This document shows, in pieces, positions 42,869 through 51,586 of a DNA stretch of 64,000 bases (position 1 is its first letter; each line of letters opens with the position of its first letter). Under the pieces are notes generated by a model. That model was not told where the DNA came from, made no database searches, and was given only the letters and a program-made list of their open reading frames with translations. Source of the DNA: Oscillospiraceae bacterium. Its GTDB lineage: Bacteria; Bacillota; Clostridia; Oscillospirales; Oscillospiraceae. The stretch lies in NCBI GenBank assembly GCA_015068225.1, contig SVKX01000005.1, positions 1 to 64,000 of the forward strand, given 5' to 3'. A program made the position numbers and the translations under genes.

Positions 42869-43192
42869 TTACACCTCCAAAACTTCGATATAATCAGGAT
42901 AATCGTCCCGCATACTGCAAAGGGTCAGCATCATGCCGGCAAGAACTGCCTGAACAGATTCTTCCTCATCGCAGGAGGCGGGGAGGGTCAGTGTGACGCG
43001 GGCGTCCTCTTCCTTGACCCGGACCTTGGCCTTGGCGCCGCACACATCATTGATGGTGGCCTCAGCCATGGTCACAACAGCAGATATTGCAGCGCAGATA
43101 ATGTCAGCACCGCTTTCGGCATATCCGCTGTGACCGGAGACGGAGAATCCGGTGATTCTGTCGTCTTCCATAAAAAATTCGCATCTTGTCAT
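42869..43192 (-). CDS. prp: ribosomal-processing cysteine protease Prp
   Basis: Small cysteine protease that trims the N-terminus of L27. 107 residues with the catalytic pair His21 in [12 protein letters not shown] and Cys33 in [11 protein letters not shown]. Placed between rplU and rpmA as in other Firmicutes, 8 bp after rplU and 4 bp before its substrate gene. Confidence 0.95.
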   Translation of the reverse strand: MTRCEFFMEDDRITGFSVSGHSGYAESGADIICAAISAVVTMAEATINDVCGAKAKVRVKEEDARVTLTLPASCDEEESVQAVLAGMMLTLCSMRDDYPDYIEVLEV

Positions 43193-43200
43193 AGTTTCAA

Positions 43201-43512
43201 TTACAGAGCGATCTTGGTGATCTCCACCTTGGTGTAGGGCTGGCGATGACCGATCTTCTTCTTCTCGCCCTTCTTGGGCTTGTAGCGCAGAATGTGGAGC
43301 TTCTTGCCCTTGCCATTCTTGACCACCTTGGCCTCAACAGCGGCACCCTCGACCACGGGAGCGCCGATCTTGGTGTTCTCACCGTCGAGAACTGCCAGAA
43401 CCTGCTCAAACTTGACGGTTTCCTCGGCCTCAGCGTTCAGCTTCTCGATGTACAGGACATCACCCTCGGAAACGGTGTACTGCTTGCCACCGGTTACGAT
43501 AACTGCTTTCAT
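43201..43512 (-). CDS. rplU: ribosomal protein L21
   Basis: 103-residue large-subunit protein: [25 protein letters not shown] at the N-terminus and the basic [32 protein letters not shown] at the C-terminus. AGGTG precedes the ATG at 43512 with 8-base spacing; an ATG two codons earlier would be too close. First gene of rplU-prp-rpmA, behind a strong promoter and an 85-nt leader. Confidence 0.97.
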   Translation of the reverse strand: MKAVIVTGGKQYTVSEGDVLYIEKLNAEAEETVKFEQVLAVLDGENTKIGAPVVEGAAVEAKVVKNGKGKKLHILRYKPKKGEKKKIGHRQPYTKVEITKIAL

Positions 43513-43518
43513 TTTCAT

Positions 43519-43597
43519 TTCACCTACTTTATAATGTGTAGTCTCGCTCTGGAGGCGGACGACCATAGATCGCCAACTTAAGCCTTTTCGATGCGGC
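43519..43597 (-). promoter_or_regulatory. candidate L21 leader (autoregulatory RNA)
   Basis: Between the predicted transcript start (about 43597) and the rplU ribosome site lies a leader with short self-complementary blocks (GGCGATC, GGTCGTCCGCC, GAGCGAGAC). Firmicutes rplU genes usually carry an L21 leader of this size at this position, on which L21 acts. Identification is by position, length and general resemblance, not by a model search. Confidence 0.45.
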
Positions 43598-43603
43598 TGG
43601 ACT

Positions 43604-43632
43604 ATTTTAGCATTGTAAACAGGAAAAGTCAA
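43604..43632 (-). promoter_or_regulatory. promoter of rplU-prp-rpmA
   Basis: Minus strand TTGACT (43632-43627), 17-bp spacer, TAAAAT (43609-43604). Confidence 0.8.
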
Positions 43633-43715
43633 GAACTTTTTCCCCGCTTTTCTTGCGTTTTTCTTCACAGTTTGCTATACTGTCCATAAATACGGAAAGG
43701 GGGCGGGTAACTGCT

Positions 43716-44069
43716 TTGAAGACCAGAACATGGATCATCCTGTTTGCCGGCTTGCTTGTCGCAGCGATTTGCAGTGCGTGGTTTCTGCTGCCTCGTGAAA
43801 AGGCAGCCCGGGCGGAAATCTGGTCAGAGGGGCGACTGCTGGAAACGGTGGAATTGTCTCAGGATCGGCAGCTTACGGTAGAAACAGAAAAAGGCATCAA
43901 TATAATATGTATCCGCGGTGGGAAGATCGCAGTGATCGAGGCAGACTGCCCCGACGGATATTGCATGAAGCGCGGTTTTTGCGATGGAGGCAGCCCTATC
44001 GTTTGCTTACCCCACAGCCTTGTGATCCGTTTTACAGGGGAGCAGAGCGTGGATGGGGCATTGGGATAA
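43716..44069 (+). CDS. NusG domain II-containing protein
   Basis: 117 residues with one N-terminal transmembrane helix (about 5-24) and an extracellular NusG-II-like beta domain recognised by CPDGYCMKRGFCDGGSPIVCLPHSLVIRF. Such small anchored proteins are common in Clostridia near rnf, electron-transport or FMN-binding genes; none is present here. The start is a TTG at 43716 with AAGGGGGCGGG upstream; no in-frame ATG is better placed. Function unknown. Confidence 0.75.
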   Translation: MKTRTWIILFAGLLVAAICSAWFLLPREKAARAEIWSEGRLLETVELSQDRQLTVETEKGINIICIRGGKIAVIEADCPDGYCMKRGFCDGGSPIVCLPHSLVIRFTGEQSVDGALG

Positions 44070-44095
44070 TATTTGAAAAATATCGAAAAAACTGC

Positions 44096-44124
44096 TTGAC
44101 AAATGAAAACTACTGGGTTATAAT
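44096..44124 (+). promoter_or_regulatory. consensus promoter of tRNA-Val
   Basis: TTGACA (44096-44101), 17-bp spacer, TATAAT (44119-44124): perfect consensus, 14 bases before the tRNA. Confidence 0.9.
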
Positions 44125-44137
44125 CTGACATGCGCTT

Positions 44138-44214
44138 GGACGATTAGCTCAGCTGGCTAGAGCATCCGCTTGACGTGCGGAAGGTCATAGGTTCGAGTCC
44201 TATATCGTCCACCA
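44138..44214 (+). tRNA. tRNA-Val(GAC)
   Basis: Acceptor GGACGAT/ATCGTCC, D-stem GCTC/GAGC, anticodon stem TCCGC/GCGGA with loop TTGACGT (anticodon GAC), T-arm GGTTCGAGTCC, encoded CCA. Its last 22 bases plus AAA are repeated 154 bp downstream at 44347-44371. Confidence 0.97.
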
Positions 44215-44220
44215 AAAAGA

Positions 44221-44246
44221 AACCACACCATCCGGTGTGGTTTTTC
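44221..44246 (+). terminator. terminator of tRNA-Val
   Basis: Stem AACCACACC/GGTGTGGTT (44221-44229/44234-44242) followed by TTTC and more T. Confidence 0.85.
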
Positions 44247-44269
44247 TTTTTGGTATGGTATTACAGATG

Positions 44270-44354
44270 GGACTCAAACCCAACTAAATGCTGCGCGAGC
44301 GAGCGCCGCTTGCCGCCAGCTGGATGGCGGCAACACAATGATTAAATCGAGTCC
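44270..44354 (+). repeat. tRNA-associated inverted T-arm element, copy A
   Basis: 85 bp bounded by GGACTC (44270-44275) and GAGTCC (44349-44354), inverted copies of the tRNA-Val T-arm. After the left end comes a TAAATGC box, then a perfect 9-bp hairpin TTGCCGCCA/TGGCGGCAA (44310-44318/44325-44333) with loop GCTGGA, then ACACAATGATT. The right end runs into an exact 25-bp repeat of the tRNA-Val 3' end including CCA. Core matches copy B at 63240. Confidence 0.75.
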
Positions 44355-44371
44355 TATATCGTCCACCAAAA
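44347..44371 (+). repeat. partial tRNA-Val 3' end (second copy)
   Basis: Exact 25-bp copy of 44193-44217: half of the T-arm, acceptor 3' strand, CCA and AAA. No 5' half is present, so it is not a functional tRNA. Confidence 0.85.
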
Positions 44372-44376
44372 GAAAA

Positions 44377-44402
44377 GTCATCCCAACCGGGATGGCTTTT
44401 TC
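44377..44402 (+). terminator. terminator behind the partial tRNA-Val copy
   Basis: Stem GTCATCCC/GGGATGGC (44377-44384/44389-44396) then TTTTTC. Same layout as the terminator at 44221 but unrelated stem sequence. Confidence 0.7.
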
Positions 44403-44480
44403 TTTCTTGCCCGGCATTTGGAGAAAACCTGTCTCCATATGATCCATGGGAATAGGGCAAATATGTGTTACAGATTGGAT

Positions 44481-45431
44481 TTACCCCGCCTTCATAAGCA
44501 TATCGAACAGCATGAAGATCACGGGGATGGAAATACAGGAAAGAACATGGGATACCAGAGCCATGCCTGCGGCAGCAGAGGTATCCAGTCCGTATGCGCT
44601 GGGGATCACAACACTGTTCAGGCCAAGGGGCATTGCCAGCGCGCAGATCATACAAAGGGCAAGCTCATAGGAGACAGGAACAAGGGCCAAAATGCCCAGG
44701 GCGATCAACGGGATGATCACAAGACGAATTATGGATAAAATATAGACCATGCCGTTTTTTGCAGCTGCCTTCAGGTCTATGGATGCAATGGTGATGCCGG
44801 TGAGCAGCATGGCCATGGGGGACATGCAATTTCCCAATGTGGTAAAGGCAGAACTTAAAAAGGAGGGAATCGGCAGCCCTGTCAGACCGAGCACCGCGCC
44901 TAGAATCATTCCGATAAACATAGGATTCAGCAGGTTGGAAAGTCCGCTGAGAAAGCTTGACCGGCCACCCTTGGGCGGCATCAGCAGGTAAGGTGCGCCC
45001 CAGACATAGATAAAGATCCACAGGGGCAGAGAAAACACCATGTACTCCATAAACAGATCCGGAAAGAGGGCGGCGACTACCGCGTTTCCCATAAAGCCAA
45101 AGTTGGCAAAGGCCAGACCGTAGGTGTAGATGTTCCGCAAATACCGGTCCTTGGTGAGAGAACGGGAGATCAGAACTGCCAGAGGTGCTGCGATGGAGAT
45201 TACCAGCAGACCGCAGAGAAAATACTGTCCGGCATAGCCGATCTGGTCTGCAGAGAAGTTTTGAGAAAATGTGCCCAGCGCCAGTGCCGGAATAAACACA
45301 TTGTTTTCCAGCTTGGACAGAAGATTTGCACCTTCAGCAGGGATGATTCTTCTTTTCGTAAGGAAGAATCCGATAAATATCAGCAAAAGCAGGAATGCCA
45401 TTTGACTGAGTGTGGATGTAAACAGGCCCAT
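44481..45431 (-). CDS. AEC family transporter
   Basis: 316-residue membrane protein of the auxin-efflux-carrier/malonate-permease family with about ten hydrophobic helices in two halves. Characteristic segments are FGFMGNAVVAALF, NLLNPMFIGMILGAVLGLTGLPIPSFL, and the second half MAMLLTGITIASIDL...ALAMPLGLNSVVIPSAYGLDTSAAAGMALVSHVLSCISIPVIF. Bacterial members export or take up organic acids such as malate or malonate; the substrate here is unknown. Single gene convergent with tRNA-Val. Confidence 0.88.
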   Translation of the reverse strand: MGLFTSTLSQMAFLLLLIFIGFFLTKRRIIPAEGANLLSKLENNVFIPALALGTFSQNFSADQIGYAGQYFLCGLLVISIAAPLAVLISRSLTKDRYLRNIYTYGLAFANFGFMGNAVVAALFPDLFMEYMVFSLPLWIFIYVWGAPYLLMPPKGGRSSFLSGLSNLLNPMFIGMILGAVLGLTGLPIPSFLSSAFTTLGNCMSPMAMLLTGITIASIDLKAAAKNGMVYILSIIRLVIIPLIALGILALVPVSYELALCMICALAMPLGLNSVVIPSAYGLDTSAAAGMALVSHVLSCISIPVIFMLFDMLMKAG

Positions 45432-45706
45432 AACGTCCCTCCGTCAACAAGAACAAATGAGTTTTTGCATTATTTTTCCAATTCATTGTAGCAGATGGTG
45501 TTTTTTTGTCAATAATCTTATACATTCTCAATCGGCCAAGTGAATTGAAAAATAAAGGAAAGTATAGTATTCTAAAAAAGCCAATCCTATTTGGGAGACC
45601 ATAGACGGTATCGTTTACCATTTGTTCACGTTTTACGGTAGAAAAATTAATGTTTTACCTGTTAAATTAGGGTATCTGTTTTTAAAATGTGCAGGGAGGA
45701 AACGCA

Positions 45707-48430
45707 ATGCTTCAGCTTACAAATATCTGCAAGCAGTATAAAACAGGCGAACTGGTCCAGCGGGCGCTGGATGATGTTTCTGTCAATCTGCGGGATAATG
45801 AATTTGTTGCCATTCTGGGTCCCTCCGGCTCCGGAAAGACCACACTTTTGAATGTTATCGGCGGCTTGGACCGCTATGACAGGGGAGATCTGATCATTAA
45901 TGGTATCTCCACCAAAAAATACAAGGACCGGGATTGGGACTCTTACCGCAACCATACCATCGGCTTTGTGTTTCAAAGTTATAACCTTATTCCCCACCAG
46001 TCCATTCTTGCCAATGTGGAGCTGGCGCTCACCATTTCCGGCATCAAGCGAAAAGAAAGGCGCCAGCGGGCAAAGCGGGCACTGGAACAGGTGGGGCTGG
46101 GGAATCAGCTTCACAAAAAGCCGAACCAGATGTCCGGCGGTCAGATGCAGCGGGTGGCCATTGCCCGGGCACTCATCAACAATCCAGATATCCTTCTTGC
46201 GGATGAGCCTACTGGTGCGTTGGACACAGAAACCAGCGTGCAGGTCATGGAGCTTCTGAAAGAGGTGGCAAAGGACCGGCTCGTGGTCATGGTCACCCAT
46301 AATCCGGAATTGGCGGAAACCTATGCTACCCGTATTGTCAAGCTTCGTGACGGCAGGATCACCGATGATTCCGATCCCTTTGCTGTGGATACTTCCAAAA
46401 CCGATCCGCCGAAGCATAAAAACATGGGCAGATCCTCCATGTCTTTTTTTACCGCACTGGCGCTCAGCTTTAACAACCTGCGGACCAAGAAGGCACGGAC
46501 GCTGCTGACCTCCTTTGCCGGCAGCATCGGCATTATCGGTATTGCGGCGATTCTGGCGCTGTCTACCGGTGTGAATGCTTATATTGACAGCATTCAAAAA
46601 GACACCATGACCTCCTATCCCATTTCCATTCAGGCTCAGACGGTGGACCTGAGCGGGATTATGTCAGAAATGGCCATGACCGGGGGCGCGATTGGGGAAG
46701 CAGATCATGCCTTGGACGGCGTGTATTCAGACCCTACGGCACTGGAGATCGTTTCCTCCATGACCAGCTCCATTACAGAGAATAACCTGACGGCGTTCAA
46801 GAAGTATTTGGATGACCCGGCCAGTGAGATTCGCCCCTATCTGGGAGAAAACGGCGTGGTTTACTCCTATGCTACCAAATTCAGCGTATTTACCTACGAT
46901 CCGGAGGATGCGCTGGTCAATACGGATGGCAGCACCATCAACGGCAATATGGGCATGGGTGGCGCCTCCGGCATGAACGGCAGCATGAGTATGATGGCGG
47001 GGATGAGCAATAACGGCTTCTCCCAGATCGTGCCGGGACAGAATGGTGAGCTGATCAGCCCTGCGGTTATGGATTATTACGATTTGGTGTACGGTGCATG
47101 GCCTGCTGCCTATAATGAGGTGGTGCTGGTGCTCAACAAAAACCATGAAATTGCTGCAAGCACCCTGTACCAGTTGGGCATTCTGCCGGTCTCCGAGTAC
47201 GAGGAGATCGTAGACAAGATCACTGCGGGAGAAAAGGTGGAGCTGGAGGCCCGGAAGTGGAGCTATCAGGATATCTGCGAAAAGAAGTTCTACCTGATCC
47301 CTGAGAGCGATTTTTATGTGGAAAATGAAAAGGGCACCTTTGACTATGTGGCCCGGGACAATCCGGAGATCGAAAAGCTTCTTGACGAGGCCGTGGAGCT
47401 GAAGATCACCGGCGTCATCAGCCCTGCGGAGGATGCCACGGGCATTGCGATCCGGCAGACCCTGGGCTATACGAAGGCGCTGACAGATCACATTATTGCG
47501 CGCACCGGTGCCTCTGCGGTGGTTAAGGCCCAGAAGGAAAGCCCCAAGATCAATGTGGTCAGCGGTTTGGATTTCAGCCCTGCCGATGACGCAGCCAAGG
47601 CGGAAAATGCCAGAATTTATGTAGCCAATCTGGGCATTTCCGACAAGGCCGCGCTGTACAAGAATATGATCAGCTCCATGGGCCCCATGGATCCCACCAT
47701 GGCCGGCCAGCTGGCGGCCATGGGAGAGGCGCAGATGGCAGCCATGCTGGATCAGCTTATGCTGACTGTGGATGAGTCGGCGCTGCTGCGGATCTACGAT
47801 GCGTATATCTCTACCGGGACTTATGAGGAGAACATGGAAGGCTTTGGCGTGGTGAACTATGACGCGCCCTCCTCCATCAGCATCTATGCAGACAGCTTTG
47901 AGGATAAGGATGCCATTTCTGAGTGTATTGAGCGCTACAATGCCTCTGCCACAGAGGAAAACCAGATCACTTACACAGATACGGTGGCGCTGCTGATGTC
48001 CTCTGTTACTACCATCGTCAATGTGATCTCCTATGTACTGATCGCGTTTGTGTCTGTGTCGCTGGTGGTTTCCTCTATCATGATCGGCATTATCACCTAT
48101 ATCTCTGTGCTGGAGCGCACCAAGGAGATCGGCATCCTGCGTGCCATTGGTGCATCCAAGAGTAATATTGCTCAGGTATTTACCGCGGAGACCTTTATTG
48201 TGGGCCTGTGTGCGGGCCTGATCGGTATTGGAGTCACCATGCTTCTGCTGATTCCCGGAAACGCCATTATCCATGCCCTTACCGGTTCTGAGAATGTCAA
48301 CGCCATGCTGCCCGCAGGCGGCGCGGTGATCCTTGTGATCCTCAGCGTTGTGCTGACCCTGATCGGCGGCTGGATCCCCTCTAAAAAGGCTGCAAAGAAA
48401 GATCCGGTCACTGCACTGAGAACAGAATAA
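45707..48430 (+). CDS. ABC transporter, fused ATPase and FtsX-like permease (MacB type)
   Basis: 907 residues from the ATG at 45707 (GGGAGG). The N-terminal ATPase (1-220) has GPSGSGKTTL, Q-loop FVFQSYNLIP, signature MSGGQMQRVAIARA and Walker B ILLADEPTGALD. A helix at about 265-290 (TLLTSFAGSIGIIGIAAILALSTGVNAYIDS) starts the permease, followed by a large extracellular domain of about 450 residues containing a Met/Gly-rich patch (MGMGGASGMNGSMSMMAGMS). Three helices at the C-terminus carry the FtsX signature (VLERTKEIGILRAIGASKSNIAQVF). Such MacB-like proteins act as mechanotransmission exporters or in lipoprotein or peptide handling; no two-component system or partner is adjacent. Confidence 0.92.
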   Translation: MLQLTNICKQYKTGELVQRALDDVSVNLRDNEFVAILGPSGSGKTTLLNVIGGLDRYDRGDLIINGISTKKYKDRDWDSYRNHTIGFVFQSYNLIPHQSILANVELALTISGIKRKERRQRAKRALEQVGLGNQLHKKPNQMSGGQMQRVAIARALINNPDILLADEPTGALDTETSVQVMELLKEVAKDRLVVMVTHNPELAETYATRIVKLRDGRITDDSDPFAVDTSKTDPPKHKNMGRSSMSFFTALALSFNNLRTKKARTLLTSFAGSIGIIGIAAILALSTGVNAYIDSIQKDTMTSYPISIQAQTVDLSGIMSEMAMTGGAIGEADHALDGVYSDPTALEIVSSMTSSITENNLTAFKKYLDDPASEIRPYLGENGVVYSYATKFSVFTYDPEDALVNTDGSTINGNMGMGGASGMNGSMSMMAGMSNNGFSQIVPGQNGELISPAVMDYYDLVYGAWPAAYNEVVLVLNKNHEIAASTLYQLGILPVSEYEEIVDKITAGEKVELEARKWSYQDICEKKFYLIPESDFYVENEKGTFDYVARDNPEIEKLLDEAVELKITGVISPAEDATGIAIRQTLGYTKALTDHIIARTGASAVVKAQKESPKINVVSGLDFSPADDAAKAENARIYVANLGISDKAALYKNMISSMGPMDPTMAGQLAAMGEAQMAAMLDQLMLTVDESALLRIYDAYISTGTYEENMEGFGVVNYDAPSSISIYADSFEDKDAISECIERYNASATEENQITYTDTVALLMSSVTTIVNVISYVLIAFVSVSLVVSSIMIGIITYISVLERTKEIGILRAIGASKSNIAQVFTAETFIVGLCAGLIGIGVTMLLLIPGNAIIHALTGSENVNAMLPAGGAVILVILSVVLTLIGGWIPSKKAAKKDPVTALRTE

Positions 48431-48434
48431 AAAG

Positions 48435-48463
48435 AAGCCCGCTCCCTCAGGAGCGGGCTTTTC
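48435..48463. terminator. bidirectional terminator ABC / GH2 genes
   Basis: 11-bp perfect stem 48435-48445/48450-48460, A-run before and TTTT after; it lies between convergent genes. Confidence 0.85.
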
Positions 48464-48467
48464 GTAA

Positions 48468-50711
48468 TTATTTCTTAGGCTTTTTGATTTTGTTAAGCTG
48501 TTCGTTCAGATCCAACAGCTGTTCCTTGGTCATGTTGATGTTCATCATGCCCAGCATGCTGGTCAGACGCAGGACGGTAAAGCCGCCCATCATCTGCATC
48601 ATGCCATCATTGATCTCAAAGCCACCCATGGCCTTATCGCCCTTCTTGGGCATCATCTTGGCCATCATGCCGGCGAAGAGAAGCTTGCCCCGGACGGTCG
48701 CCAGAACATCGCTCATCTTGTCGTTCAGGGACAGATAGCCTTCCTTCTCGGTGATGTCGAACCAGTTCAGCACCGCTCCTTTTTCCTTCAGACGGTAAGC
48801 CTCGTTGAAGGTATCTACCTTGCAGATGACGCTCTCATCCTTCAGCTCGCCGGCAACAGCGACCAGCTTGGTGGTACCGGCGTTGGGAACTTCGAAGTAG
48901 AAGAAGGGCAGACCGTTGTTTTCCTGGACACCCAGGGAAACGCCGTTGGCAAACAGCTCCACAGTGGGCTGGTTGGAGTAAACGGTTACCTTGGTCACAT
49001 CCTCTACCCGGTCCACATACCGCTTGCCGCACAGGTGGACCATGGGCTCGGGATTCAGCCATGCCTTATAGGCAAAGAAGGAATCCTTCTTGTACTTGCG
49101 GTCAAAGGTCATCAGACCCTTGTGATTCTGGCCATTCTCGCCGCCCTCAGCACGGGCATCCGCGCCAAAGTCAAACATATTCCACACGTGTGTGGCCCAC
49201 AGATAGGGACGGGTATGGATCTGCCTGATCAGTTCTTCGTGGTAATAGGCCTGATATTCCTCGGTATAGTCGCCCTGGATCGGCTTGGAGGTGTGCCAGT
49301 TCAGTGCTTCACAGCCGTACTCGGAAATGCCGATGGGCTGGCGGGGATACTTGGTATGGAAATCGTCGAACCAGGGACCGTTCATAGAGGTGTCGCCGCC
49401 GTACCAGCCAAAATAGTGGTTGTAGGACACGGTGTCGGGGATACGGACGTACTCTTCGTCCATGCTGCACATGGAAACAACAGCCATGGTGGTCAGGCGG
49501 GTCTTGTCCATCTCGTGGCACAGATCATTCAGGATATGGTGGTTCTCCAACAGGTCGGGATCCTTAGGGTTCTTCATGGTGATCTCGTTGGAAAGTCCCC
49601 AAACCACGATAGAGGGGTGGTTATAATTCTGGATGATCAGTTCCTTCATCTGGCTGATGGTGTTTTCCCGGCCGGTAGCCATGTGCTGGGAAATATAGGG
49701 GATCTCAGCCCAGATCACCATGCCCCGCTCGTCGCACAGATCATAGAAATACTGGTCGTGCTGATAGTGGGCAAGGCGGATGGTGGTAGCGCCCACTTCG
49801 CAGATCAGATCCATGTCTTCCTCGTGGTGCTCAGGCAGAAGGGCATTGCCGATGCCCCACCGGTCCTGATGGCGGGAAACGCCACGCAGGGGATATTCTT
49901 CACCGTTAAGGATGAAGCCCTTTTCAGGGTCGATGGAGAAGCTGCGGCAGCCAAAACGGGTAGAAATATTATCCAGGATTTCCTTGCCCTCCACCAGATT
50001 GACCTCGCAGGTGTACAGGTAGGGATCCTTGCGGCCATGCCACTTGTGGGCACCCTCGATCACGCAGGAGAATTTGCTCTCCTCGCTGACGGCGTTGGCA
50101 ACGGCGTTGCCCTCAGCGTCCACGATGGTGTACTGGAAGTACTGACCCTGCTTCATATCCTTCGTGTAGACCTGAACCTCTACATTGGCATTGTCGCCGT
50201 CCATTACAGGGGTCACTTGAATGCCGGGGCCACCGTAGTAGTCCAGATCAAAATGGGAGGCGGAAACGCCAATGATGTTCACATTCCGGTACAGACCGCC
50301 GTAGAAGGTGAAGTCCGCGACCTGAGGATAGACTGTGGTGCTGGGGGCATTGTCCACGGCGATGACGATCATAGTCTTCTGGGCAATGGCATCGGTGATG
50401 TCGCAGCGCCAGGTGGAGTAGCCACCGTCGTGATGGGCATACTTTTTACCGCCTACATACAGGTCGGCAGAGGAGTTGGCACCCTGAATCTCAATGTAGT
50501 AGCGCTCAGCCTCGGGGAGCTCTTCTTTGTCCAGTTCCTTGGCATAGATGGCAGTACCCCGGTAGTAGTCGTTGCCGCCGTCCTGACCGTCCAGCGCGTT
50601 CCAGGAATGGGGCAGGTTCACAAAGTCCCACTTGCTGTCGATAGAAGAGGGGATCTCAGTGGTCTGCTTGGTAAAGGCCCATTTGTGGTTGATGTTAGTA
50701 ACGGTTCTCAA
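48468..50711 (-). CDS. GH2 family beta-galactosidase-like hydrolase with Met-rich tail
   Basis: 747 residues from a TTG at 50711, 6-7 bases after AGGAGG; no ATG is suitably placed. Order: sugar-binding domain, immunoglobulin-like domain, TIM barrel with acid/base Glu376 in VVWGLSNEI and nucleophile Glu464 in GISEYGCEALNWH, then a DUF4982-like beta domain (VTVYSNQPTVELFANGVSLGVQENN...). No signal peptide, so cytoplasmic action on imported galactosides (or glucuronides) is expected. The last 95 residues are unusual: about 14 methionines in 70 residues (GMMAKMMPKKGDKAMGGF, DGMMQMMGG). No transporter or regulator is linked. Substrate beta-galactoside is the default for this subfamily, not proven. 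Confidence 0.88.
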   Translation of the reverse strand: MRTVTNINHKWAFTKQTTEIPSSIDSKWDFVNLPHSWNALDGQDGGNDYYRGTAIYAKELDKEELPEAERYYIEIQGANSSADLYVGGKKYAHHDGGYSTWRCDITDAIAQKTMIVIAVDNAPSTTVYPQVADFTFYGGLYRNVNIIGVSASHFDLDYYGGPGIQVTPVMDGDNANVEVQVYTKDMKQGQYFQYTIVDAEGNAVANAVSEESKFSCVIEGAHKWHGRKDPYLYTCEVNLVEGKEILDNISTRFGCRSFSIDPEKGFILNGEEYPLRGVSRHQDRWGIGNALLPEHHEEDMDLICEVGATTIRLAHYQHDQYFYDLCDERGMVIWAEIPYISQHMATGRENTISQMKELIIQNYNHPSIVVWGLSNEITMKNPKDPDLLENHHILNDLCHEMDKTRLTTMAVVSMCSMDEEYVRIPDTVSYNHYFGWYGGDTSMNGPWFDDFHTKYPRQPIGISEYGCEALNWHTSKPIQGDYTEEYQAYYHEELIRQIHTRPYLWATHVWNMFDFGADARAEGGENGQNHKGLMTFDRKYKKDSFFAYKAWLNPEPMVHLCGKRYVDRVEDVTKVTVYSNQPTVELFANGVSLGVQENNGLPFFYFEVPNAGTTKLVAVAGELKDESVICKVDTFNEAYRLKEKGAVLNWFDITEKEGYLSLNDKMSDVLATVRGKLLFAGMMAKMMPKKGDKAMGGFEINDGMMQMMGGFTVLRLTSMLGMMNINMTKEQLLDLNEQLNKIKKPKK

Positions 50712-50863
50712 ATGTCGTTCCTCCTGTATGTAAAATTGTTTTTTGTCCGTAGAATAACGAGAAAACTCTGACCATATCAAAGTCTCTTTTTGTATTTTAT
50801 AACATTTTCTTTGCTTTTACAATGGGGTATTTTTGGGAATTTTTCAAAAAAGAGATAAAAAAA

Positions 50864-50888
50864 GCAGGAAAACCACCGGTTTTCCTGC
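50864..50888 (-). terminator. terminator of the lipoprotein gene
   Basis: 11-bp perfect stem 50864-50874/50878-50888 followed on the minus strand by TTTTTTTATC. Confidence 0.85.
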
Positions 50889-50923
50889 GGAGTTATTCTT
50901 AACCATTCAAGCTTCTGCGTGTG

Positions 50924-51343
50924 TCAGTCGCTGGGATTGGCGTAAATCAGTTTGGAAAAAGCAGAGGCTTCTTCATAGATCATGCGGTACCATGGCCCAG
51001 TGCCCACACGGAAAAACATATTGCAGGAATGGTGCAGGGTGATCTCAGTGCCGTCTTGCAAGGTGTATGTAATCTGCCAACCGCCGCCAGCATATTCATC
51101 GGGATTCTCGGGAAATTCGCTGTCCAATGTTAGATTTTCAATGTAATCTGTCACAGAGCGGATCTTCGCAGGGTCTGTATAAACTCTGGCATATACATCG
51201 CTTTCCGGAAAATGGGAAACCGTTACCTTTGCCACATTTTTTGGGGAGACCAATTCCTGCCCCTTAACGGTGGTATCCTTTGTGCAGGCGCACAGGGACA
51301 GGACCAGAACAGCGGTCAGAAGAAAAAACAGAACTTTTTTCAT
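50924..51343 (-). CDS. putative lipoprotein of unknown function
   Basis: 139 residues with a type II signal peptide: charged MKK, hydrophobic FFLLTAVLVLS and lipobox LCAC, so the mature protein is lipid-anchored at Cys20. The rest is a small mixed domain (VTVSHFPESDVYARVYTDPAKIRSVTDYIENL...GGGWQITYTLQDGTEITLHHSCNMFFRVGTGPWYRM) similar in feel to small secreted proteins that are predicted to bind a ligand; no named family recognised. GAGGAATG precedes the ATG. Monocistronic. Confidence 0.75.
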   Translation of the reverse strand: MKKVLFFLLTAVLVLSLCACTKDTTVKGQELVSPKNVAKVTVSHFPESDVYARVYTDPAKIRSVTDYIENLTLDSEFPENPDEYAGGGWQITYTLQDGTEITLHHSCNMFFRVGTGPWYRMIYEEASAFSKLIYANPSD

Positions 51344-51414
51344 TTTTCATTCCTCCTCAAAAAAGCTTCTACCTATATAACGGACAAACAGGGGATTTTG
51401 CTCGCTAAAAAAGA

Positions 51415-51460
51415 GGATAAGGGATTTAACTGAATCAAAGTTGCGCTTAATCCATCGCTC
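51415..51460 (+). repeat. decayed copy (C') of the inverted T-arm element
   Basis: The 34 bases from GGATAAGGGATTTAACTGAA match the left part of copy C (from 51583) at 29 of 34 positions, then similarity fades (TTGCGCTTAATCCATCGCTC). No right end or tRNA remnant is left. Confidence 0.55.
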
Positions 51461-51514
51461 TTTTGAAAATATTATATCATAAAGCATTATATTGTTCTAC
51501 AATTTAACAATAAT

Positions 51515-51570
51515 AATGGGTATTGCCGGAGTTCTGTTGCAAACAAAGTGACCGCGCACTCATACCCATT
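51515..51570. repeat. 9-bp inverted repeat with 38-bp interior
   Basis: AATGGGTAT (51515-51523) and ATACCCATT (51562-51570) are perfect inverted copies. A smaller inverted repeat (TATTGTT/AACAATA) lies just left at 51490-51512. Neither resembles a terminator. They lie between the decayed and intact tRNA-associated elements. Confidence 0.5.
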
Positions 51571-51586
51571 CCAAAGTGAGCCGGAT

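Noticed and set aside
51515..51570. CRISPR array or insertion sequence in the tRNA-Gln gap
   Set aside because: No regularly spaced direct repeats and no transposase frame; only single inverted repeats and the tRNA-associated elements.
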